64,000 nt of DNA from Smittia aterrima. Taxonomy: Eukaryota > Arthropoda > Insecta > Diptera > Chironomidae. Positions within the stretch are counted from its first letter, which is position 1; each line of letters opens with the position of its first letter. Location of the stretch: contig CP093830.1 in assembly GCA_033063855.1 (NCBI GenBank), forward strand, positions 8,184,854 to 8,248,853, in the 5' to 3' direction. The notes under the pieces were generated by a model, which saw only the letters and a program-made list of their open reading frames with translations, made no database searches and had not been told where the DNA came from. Made by a program: the position numbers and the translations under genes. Shown piece after piece: positions 55,947-64,000 of this stretch.

Positions 55947-56132
55947 AAACTTACAACTCACGAACATTCAATTTCAAAAAACAAACTCAAATCAAACGCC
56001 GATAACAAATTCTTTATTTAGAAATCCGCGAAGTTATCAGTTGGAAGATTATTCTTAAGATTCATTATCTTTGTTCGTTTTTTTCTATAAATTTCTTGAC
56101 TTGAGCGATGATACTTCAGTTCTTTTTCCGAA

Positions 56133-57244
56133 ATGAAACTTTCAGCTTTGTTGTTCGTCACAGTAATTTGCGGTGAGTTGAGTTGTGCAAAGGTTAAGTA
56201 AAAAAAATAAAAAATCAATTTTCGCTTTTAAAAGCCTTCGGTACGGCGAGCGCAGACGTTGAAGAAATCAATCCAACGTTTGATGCTTACAGTCAAGTTC
56301 GTCTCTTGCTCTCCACCCGCGATAACTTAAACAATCCAGTTCAGTTGCGGTTCCGTGACTTGAATTCGATTCATCAAAGCCCGTTTAATCCTGATAAGCC
56401 AACAAGAGTTCTCATTCACGGCTGGTTCGAAGATGAAACAAGTGATATCAAAGTTGAAACTGCTCGCGAGTTGTTAGCGTTGTACGACTTTAATATTATC
56501 TTCGTTGATTGGTCAGAAGGCTCTCGACTCATCACTTATGTTCAAGCTCGTAATCGAGTTAATCCTGTTGGAACTTTCCTCGCGTCTTTCTTGGATTTCT
56601 TAAATGAAAACCAAATGCTTGACTTCGATAGACTTTCAGTCGTTGGGTTCAGTCTTGGAGGTGAGTAAGTCGTCGGAGAACTGAAGAAAAAGTAATTTTT
56701 CAATTTTAAGCTCACATGGCTGGAATCGCTGGAAAAAATGTAAACCGAGGCAGAATCCACACAATTTTCGGATTAGATCCTGCTGGTGTTCTCTTCAGTG
56801 TCAACACGCCAAATGAGCGATTAGCTTCGAGTGATGCTCGATATGTCGAAGTTATTCACACGAACGGAGGCGCTTGGGGAAATGGCATTGGAGCTCCAAT
56901 CGGAGTTTCCGATTTCTTCCCAAATGGCGGATCAATTCAACCAGGATGCTTAACGAATCCATGTCATCATGGCCGTGCTGTCGAATTCTACAGTGAATTG
57001 ATTTTATTCAATTTGTTTTTTCTCGAAATCACAATTGAACTTCATTTTAGTTGAATCAATCGAAAGGACTCGATTCCAAGCCGATCGTTGCACCTCAGTT
57101 ACAGAGGCACAATTAGGACGATGCTCAGGAGCAAGAGCTTGGTTTGGTGGAGAACCATCCAACGCTGGAGGTGGCATTTGGGGAATCTATCACTTCACAA
57201 CCAGCAATCGCTCGCCTTTCGCTTTGGGTCAAGCAAGACCTTGA
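56133..57244 (+). CDS. pancreatic-type lipase (lipase 5)
   Basis: Four exons: 56133..56172, 56235..56660, 56711..56992, 57051..57244; 313 aa. Signal peptide MKLSALLFVTVICG and about AFG. RVLIHGWF oxyanion strand; FVDWSEGS; elbow GFSLG (Ser about 153), GLDPAG (Asp about 178), CHHGRA (His about 242). All catalytic residues present, unlike its two upstream neighbours. The intron inside the GFSLG|AH elbow matches lipases 1 and 3 in position, an old feature of this family. The third intron (FY|IESI) has a weak GTGAAT donor; reading through it meets a stop, which supports splicing. C-terminal ARAWFGGEPSN and IYHFTTSNRSPFA match lipase 1. Confidence 0.88.
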
Positions 57245-57429
57245 ACAAATTGTCGTGAAAAATGTCATGAAATAAAGCTTATCGCTCGTTTTGTCAATTA
57301 ATCTTTTAAAATCAACGCCAAACAATGTCGATCATGAAATTCCTTATCGGACAAGTCTATCGCATTCGTTAATGAACTCACATTTGCTCATTGAGCTTTT
57401 TATTTAGTTTTTTTATTCACAAACTAATC

Positions 57430-58428
57430 ATGAATCTGTTTGGATTGTTAACCATTGTAGTTCTCGAGTCTGTCGCGTCGATTTTCTTCAAAACCGCGGC
57501 TTTCGACGCTGAACGTGATGTCGAGTTCTTGGTGCGCTCAAAGCTTCGAAGTTTCGATGAGGAAGAAGTTTTTTCGTTCGCAACAAGAGACGCAATCAAA
57601 GAAAGCTCTTTTGATCCTGAGAAACCGACAACTTTTCTTATTCATGGCTTCATGGAAGATCGAAGCTTTCGACATCATTTAGCACTGAGCAGGTAAATTT
57701 AAAAATCATTTAGCAAACATTTTACTGAATTTAAAATTCTCAGGGCAATTCTTGATTCTTCTGATCAAAATTTAATCTTTGTCGATTGGGGAAAAGGTGC
57801 AAAAACATTTGTCTATCTCGACGCTCGAACGAGAGTTCCTGAAGTCGCTCAAGTTGTTGCAAACTTCATTAACTCCTTGATCGAAAGTGTGAATCTCAAT
57901 CCATCCGAAGTCACGATGATCGGTTATTCCTTAGGTGCTCACATCAGTGGATTGGCTGGGAAGAAATTTGTTGATAAAAAGCTTCGGAAAATTATTGGAA
58001 TCGATCCAGCTGGTCCACTATTTGACGTAGACGATGTTGACAGTCGTTTGAGTCCTGAATCAGCTTCTTACACTGAATGTATTCACACTGGCTTCACTTT
58101 TGGAATTCGAGAGCCAATCTGCCAAGTTGACTTCTACATCAACGGCGGATCAAAGCAACCAGGTTGCGTCTACGGATTCTTTTATAATTCCATTTTGTGC
58201 TCTCATGGCCGAGCAATGGCCATCACAATCGAGTCGATTGAAAATCCTGAAGCGTTTTATGGATATCGCTGTGAATCTCTGGAGGAGGCCTTGGCCAAAG
58301 ACTGCAAAGGAAAGCCATCCGCCTTCTTCAATAATCCAAAGAACGAAGTCGAGAATATTACAGGAATTTTCCACGTTTTCACATTGGGATCTTCTCCATA
58401 CGGACTTGGTCGTGAAGATGATGACTAA
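57430..58428 (+). CDS. pancreatic-type lipase (lipase 6)
   Basis: Two exons, 57430..57692 and 57744..58428; 315 aa. Signal peptide MNLFGLLTIVVLESVAS. FLIHGFMED, FVDWGKG, elbow GYSLG (Ser150), GIDPAGP (Asp175), CSHGRA (His242); triad complete. Extra cysteines (YTECIH, PICQVDF, PGCV, YRCES, KDCKG) suggest three disulfides, as in secreted lipases. The gene has lost the intron inside the serine elbow that lipases 1, 3 and 5 keep. The C-terminus ends GREDDD. Frame intact. It forms a same-strand run with lipases 3-5, with gaps of about 180 bp. Confidence 0.9.
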
Positions 58429-61400
58429 GACTTTAATTCCTAAAACAAAAATAAACTTTGCCGTCTCAAAAAATCTTTAATTTGAAAGTGTAAACGACAT
58501 TTAAAGTCATTAACCTTCGTCAATTGACGTCACGATCCTCTAAACTTGCTGACTCATTCAGGACTGAATGAACTTATCACTCGAACTTTTGCTCCTGAAA
58601 CATGACTCGCACTTACCTCAACTTAACAAGATTTAAACATCAACGAGAAAGGTGTCGACTCACGCTGTTCTCTCCCTTCGAGTCTCTCTCCATTGTAGAA
58701 AGTCCTCTGACGCCAAAGTTATTTTCACGATGTGATTAATTGAAAAGCAAGGTAAAGTTGTTCTCCCTCCCGTCTTCCAGCGCCTGGCGTCATAATTTTT
58801 TATAACTTTATTTATTGTTGCAATGAAAAAAAAACGTCGTCGCTGGAATATTTTTCTCCTGCTGTTCATTTTTTTTCTCGTGAAAGTTATGAAAGGAGAG
58901 TAACAAAAAATATTTATTCAAGCATCTCCCTCCTTTCTCGTTCTTTTGTAATTGCTTCATCGTTCTGACGATGTGATAAGAGAGGTAAAATTCTAAACCA
59001 TTTTCCCTGAAATAAAAACAGACGGTCGCTACAAGGGAGCGAACTGCCGTCTGCTTCATGTCATCTCGTGGACCCAAATTCAATTAAGGTAGAGCGAGAA
59101 GCGCTTCACCTAATTACGGTGTGTGTTTACATCGAGTGGAGGAGAGGACAGCTCGAATGGTTAATTTGCTAAATGAATTTTTAATTGCGGTTTGATGATT
59201 GGAGATGAACCATTCGTCACGCGAGTGGGAAGCTTTAAAAATAAATATTTCTCGAAATATCTTTTCTAAAAAAAATCAGTGAAAAGTTGTTTAAAGGCTC
59301 AGGTGTTTGCGGAGAGGAAAAAACGATTCATTCTGTTTCGTGTTGGGGTTGGAAAATCATAATTTATGTCGGAGGCACACGTTTAGATTCCCATTTACAC
59401 CGTTCGCTCTTTGTATATAAAAATTCCATGCATAAATATTTTTATGTTCGCTTTATTATTTATGGACTCGACCTGCAGTGATTTTCGTTTTCTCTCCATC
59501 AGAGCAAACCCTAACCATTCAAGGGGAAGACGCATAAAGATTAGATTTTCTTATTATTTATGCAACAATATTCATCAGATATCAGAACGTACAACAGCGC
59601 ACTTCACTATTTGACGGTCAGCGTTTCCTTTGTAACAACAAAGGACTTCGAGGAAATTATGCATTCACATCAGATCGTTGGCTTCCGACTGCGTTTGAAC
59701 CTGACACGTGAAGAAAGGGGAGAAAAGAAAAATCGTCTGCCTGAGAGTGGAATCAAATTATTTTTGAATAAAAATGGAAAATTTATGAGCTTTCCTTAGT
59801 CGAGTATTCGCGTCACGTAAGAATCATCTCCTGTTTGCATTTGCTTTGCGTTTTAACTCAAGACTTTCATTGGAAGGAGAAGGAAATCTCACAGGTAATG
59901 AAGCAGGATTTAAATCGACGTCAATTTGTCGTAAAGTGAAAGCTAATCGTCTCACGTCTTATCTCCATCAACGACAAAGCAATTGACTGCTTTATTGCCT
60001 TCATTAGGAAGCCGCAATAGTTTCTTCCCCAACCTCTCAAGCCTTTGCGTATGTGAGAACAATTAAAATTTAATTTTCCTAAATTGTCTCCACCCTCGAA
60101 AGTCAAGCTAAATGTCGAGAATGTTAATAGCGAAAAGTCAAAATCATTAAGGCAACAAACGTGTTGAGTATCATGAAGACTTCGCCGAAAATTTTCATGA
60201 AAAACGACACCGCAAATGTTTCTTCAAGAACGTCGCATGCATCACACGTTCTCAAACATCGTATAGGTGAGAGAACAACAATTTATTTACATTATTCAGC
60301 GTTAATTTTAGAAGCGTTTTACACATTGTAGATTTTAATTTAATTACACCGTCGTCGTCTTACAGGAAGTTTCCTCCTTTTGTGTGGAAAGAGAAGGAAT
60401 TTGACGTGAGTAAAAAAATCTGCTAATGTCACATCTCTGAAGGTTTCCCTCAACGTTAATTCGAGTTCGTTGATTGAATTAATTTCAAAACAATGCACAG
60501 CGAAGCGAGAAATGTTTATGGAGCATTAAAAGCGATGACGGTTTCCTGGGGACGACGAATGAGGTGCGAAGAGTCCAAAACAAAACCAGATAAGAAGCAG
60601 AATGAAACCCGTATCGCTATCACCTAATTTTAAGAAGAGGGACGCTAATTGAATTCCATCTCAGGTCTTTACCGATTTTTCTTCTTCCTTTTCTCCGCTT
60701 TTTTTTCTGTGTCATTATCTTAATTAGATGAAGAATTTGTTTAATTAGAGTGAGAGGGAAGAGTAAAAGTGCGAAAAGACATTTTCGACCCTCGGAATTT
60801 TTCCTTCATTTCAATCATTTTATTGCTGCAAGTGATGGTGAATAAAAGACACCGGCACTTCAACAGCGACAGGGCGATAATTGAAAGAAATGAGAGGGAG
60901 AGAAGGCAAGAAAAAAACAGACGACAGATCAAAAACATGAATTGAAAACCTGAGATAAATATGACATTTAATTTCCTTTACAGAAAGTGCCCAGGGCAGT
61001 AAGAAAGAAAAACTTTAAAAATAAATTATTTCAATCGAAGATCGTAAATTTTTCTGGTAAATTGGTTTTCATTAAAATGCATTTTTCTCGTAATTAAAAC
61101 AATTCATGAGAATGTTTTTCATTTGAGTATTTAACCATTTTCTAGGGCATTAATTCATTCCTCCACAATATTAACTAGGACTTCATTTCATTCCTACCAA
61201 TAGTTTGAAACATCCTATTTCCAGAGTTATTAAAAAAAATAAAAATTCTGAAGTTACTCATTGCTCTGAGCAAGTTTTTTTTAAAAACACATTTATCGAG
61301 ACAATTAAGAATTAAGTTTTCTTCTTGTAGTTAACATCATTTAGACCATTAATAATTAACAACTTAACACTTTAGTGTTGGTTTGACGTGTTAATTAAGC

Positions 61401-61922
61401 TTATTTAAGTTTTATTGTCAGTTAAGCCAAGATTTAAATTTGTGTCTCTGCTGAAAGAATTGAAGCGGACATTGAAGGGGATATTGAAGCAAATTGCAAA
61501 GGGATATTGAAGCAGAAATGTTGAACAGAAAGTAAGTAAATTAAATTAACGCATTAGAATAGCTTGTTTTCTTGATAGTTCGTTTGATTCCGAACAAGTA
61601 AGCGCTCGTTCACATAAAGATGATGAAAATTAAAACTTGAACTTGCTTGAACTTTGTAAAAGAATTTTGATTTTCAAATTAAAAATTTGTTTCTTTTTCT
61701 TTTAGAATTTTTAATCTTGACTACTAATCTACAAATTAAACTTGCTTATTCCACCATTCACTTTATCAGCTCGTACCCCATCAGAATCCCATTTCTCTTG
61801 CACGCATATTGCTCAAGAAAGTTTGATCGATAAAGAGAAAGAAACAGCGAAAGAAAATATTTTTCGACTCATCATTCACTTTTAGATTGCATCCAGCTAA
61901 GTCCTTATCAAATCATTTTTCA
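58429..61922. other. intergenic, no gene recognised
   Basis: No convincing coding region. A short direct repeat GGGATATTGAAGC-type occurs three times at about 61463-61515, shortly above PRPSAP. The rest is unremarkable AT-rich sequence that probably includes the promoter and leader of PRPSAP. Confidence 0.5.
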
Positions 61923-63154
61923 ATGGACGCTCAGTCGACCTCGAACATTGTTCTGCTCCACGGCAACTCTCATCCGGAACTGGCAAACTTAATCGGAAGG
62001 TAAGAATCGAAGCTTTAACCTGAAATGCGACTTAGACACTTGTTTTCGATGATAGTCGACTGAATATTAAATCTGGAGGATGTTCGGTTTATCACAAGAC
62101 AAATCGCGAGACGATGGTTGACATGGGCGATTCTGTACGTGGCAAGGATTGTTATATCATTCAAACTGGAACAAAGTGAGTTGTTGACAGTGAAACGAAA
62201 ACAATTTCATTAAATAAATATTTTTAGGGATTGCAACAACAATATCATGGAGCTTTTGATTATGGCTTATGCATGGTGAGCATGTCAACTCATAATAACT
62301 GAATGGAATCATCTAACATTTCTAATTTTAGCAAGACATCGAGTGCCAAGTCGACTGTTGCTGTAATTCCTTATCTACCATACTCAAAGCAGTGCAAAAT
62401 GCGTAAACGAGGTTCAATCGTCACCAAGTTGCTCGCTAAGATGATGTGCAACGCTGGTTTAACACATGTGATCACCATGGATCTTCATCAGAAGGAAATT
62501 CAGGGATTCTTTGACTGCCCAGTTGACAACTTGAGAGCATCTCCGTTCTTGTTGCAATACATTCAAGATTGCATTCCGGATTATCGTAATGCAGTGATAG
62601 TCGCTCGTAATCCTGGCTCTGCTAAGAAGGCAACGTCGTATGCAGAACGTTTGCGTTTGGGAATCGCTGTCATTCACGGAGAGCAAAAGATTTCGGAAGC
62701 TGATGAGATCGATGGTCGTAATTCGCCACCGAATGTTCCGAAGACAAGAATGAGCGATGTTTCCTCAGCGTTCCCTTCGTTGGTCGCGAAGGAGAAGCCT
62801 CCAATCAATGTCGTTGGAGATGTTGGCGGTAGAATTGCCGTAATTGTCGACGATTTAATTGACGAAGTTGAATCGTTCGTGTCGGCAGCTGAAGTCTTGA
62901 AAGAAAGAGGTGCGTACAAGATCTACGTGCTCGCCACTCATGGACTTCTTTCATCAGATGCTCCTCGCTTGATCGAGGAATCACCAATCGACGAAGTCGT
63001 CGTGACAAACACAATTCCACACGAGATCCAAAAGATGCAGTGCCATAAAATTAAGACGGTTGACATCTCAATTTTGTTGTCTGAAGCGATTCGTAGAATT
63101 CATAACAAAGAGTCGATGAGTCATTTATTCAGAAACGTTACATTGGAAGACTAA
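61923..63154 (+). CDS. PRPSAP: PRPP synthetase-associated protein
   Basis: Four exons: 61923..61999, 62056..62175, 62228..62275, 62332..63154; 355 aa. Very strong family match: RGKDCYIIQTG, NNNIMELLIMAYACKTS, PYSKQCKMRKRGSIVTKLLA, MDLHQKEIQGFFD, PVDNLRASPF, VVGDVGGRIAVIVDDLIDE, ATHGLLSSDAPR, VVTNTIPHE. The insertion DEIDGRNSPP...KEKPPI in the middle (about 190-225) is the non-catalytic insert that separates PRPSAP from the active synthetases. The protein is a regulatory subunit that binds and modulates phosphoribosyl-pyrophosphate synthetase in nucleotide synthesis, in the cytosol. It lacks parts of the synthetase catalytic loop, as the family does. Start ATG follows a short leader. Complete and well conserved. 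Confidence 0.96.
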
Positions 63155-64000
63155 ATGTCTCTGATGGGGAAATAATTTTTGAAGTTCTCGCTGGAGCTTT
63201 AAAAATCGATACAAATATCAAAGGACCGCGATAAACGGGAAAAGAAATCAAAAAAAGTTTCTCTTTGAAAACTATTTAGTTTGTAGAAAGTTTTCGTTCA
63301 ACATTTTTCTTACTTCTCCAAAGTATCTCTTAAGTTTCAGTTTGCAATGCAAACTTTGCAAAATTTCGTTTTATCTAACTCCTAAGCTAAGTCAATTTTT
63401 AATCTCGCTTTGTTGAGCTGAGCTAGCGCTTGAAGACTGTTTCCAAATAAAATCATAGCTTTTCAATTCTCACATTGATAATTTTCATTTCAATCCCTGG
63501 ACCAAAATTTACGCTCGCAGTCTTCTTAGGAGTTGGATGTTTCAAAAATCATTTTTGGTTTAATCTAATCCGTTTAAGTGAAAAAGCACTCAAAGCTTTG
63601 AATTCCAATTGAATTAACATTGAAAGCGATAAAATTCCCCGTTTACGAGGCCCAAAATTAAATTTCGTATTTTCGACAAATGTATAAAATATTTTAAAAT
63701 AAAATCACAGAATCTAAAGAAACTCAGTTTATTTAGAAATTTATTTCCTCAGAGACTATTGAACTTTCTCGCTTATTCATAAGATTTCTCGGAAGCAGAA
63801 TCACGAGGTCGATCGATGCGTTGACTCTGGAATACCTTTTGTTTTATGATACGCCAATAAAAACAATGATGTCAGGTAAAAAAGTTAAATTCCGGTATTG
63901 AGCAGCTGCTTTTTGTTAGTTCTGGAAGCAGACACTCACAATTGCTTTTTACTTGCTTTTGGAATTCAGTACAACAAACTCATTATTATCAGTGCGGGAA
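63155..64000 (+). other. 3' flank of PRPSAP, no further gene recognised
   Basis: Probably the 3' untranslated region of PRPSAP for the first few hundred bases: AAATAAAATC occurs near 63445 and AATAAAATCAC near 63698. Nothing coding is recognised up to the end of the window. Confidence 0.5.

Overview
This is a eukaryotic, AT-rich window with many 50-60 nt GT-AG introns, insect-type gene families and abundant small transposable elements. The families (divergent ionotropic receptors, CheB-like DUF1091 secreted proteins, pancreatic-type lipases, procollagen lysyl hydroxylase, PRPP-synthetase-associated protein), the tiny introns and the arthropod TCAGT initiators point to a dipteran, most likely a nematoceran midge or a relative. 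That placement is inference. All exon borders were read by eye from splice signals, and reading phase was checked by arithmetic.

Layout. 1-3.6 kb: no gene found. 3.6-12.75 kb: tandem array of four minus-strand two-exon ionotropic-receptor genes with a tRNA-like SINE between copies 2 and 3; the fourth copy has lost its splice donor. 12.9-18.2 kb: a repeat jungle with a ~0.5 kb-arm inverted repeat carrying a small C2H2 zinc-finger gene and its broken mirror copy, a TA-flanked element with a 130-bp tandem repeat, an internally deleted hAT relic, microsatellites, a G-rich minisatellite, and a pseudogene of receptor exon 1. 18.2-23.2 kb: no gene found. 23.2-24.4 kb: single-exon LRR-BTB gene. 27.1-29.6 kb: two minus-strand lipases. 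30.1-34.1 kb: lysyl hydroxylase (PLOD) on the minus strand. 36.05-38.5 kb: a nuclear protein with CtBP-type motifs. 38.6-53.4 kb: minus-strand array of eleven DUF1091/CheB-like secreted proteins plus one fragment, split between copies 10 and 11 by a young but defective Ty3/gypsy-type LTR retrotransposon that itself carries a foldback DNA element. 53.7-58.4 kb: four plus-strand lipases, the first two with aspartate replacing the catalytic serine. 61.9-63.15 kb: PRPSAP.

How the genes may work together. The receptor array and the DUF1091 array are both expanding families of the kind used in insect taste or pheromone sensing, and the lipases are a third secreted, duplicating family. PLOD, PRPSAP and the CtBP-motif protein are conserved single-copy genes separating these blocks. 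The most unusual items are the coupled splice-donor loss in receptor 4 and its pseudogene, the short-leader initiator shared by ten of eleven DUF1091 genes, the paired serine-to-aspartate lipases, and the nested foldback-in-LTR insertion with intact target duplications at both levels.
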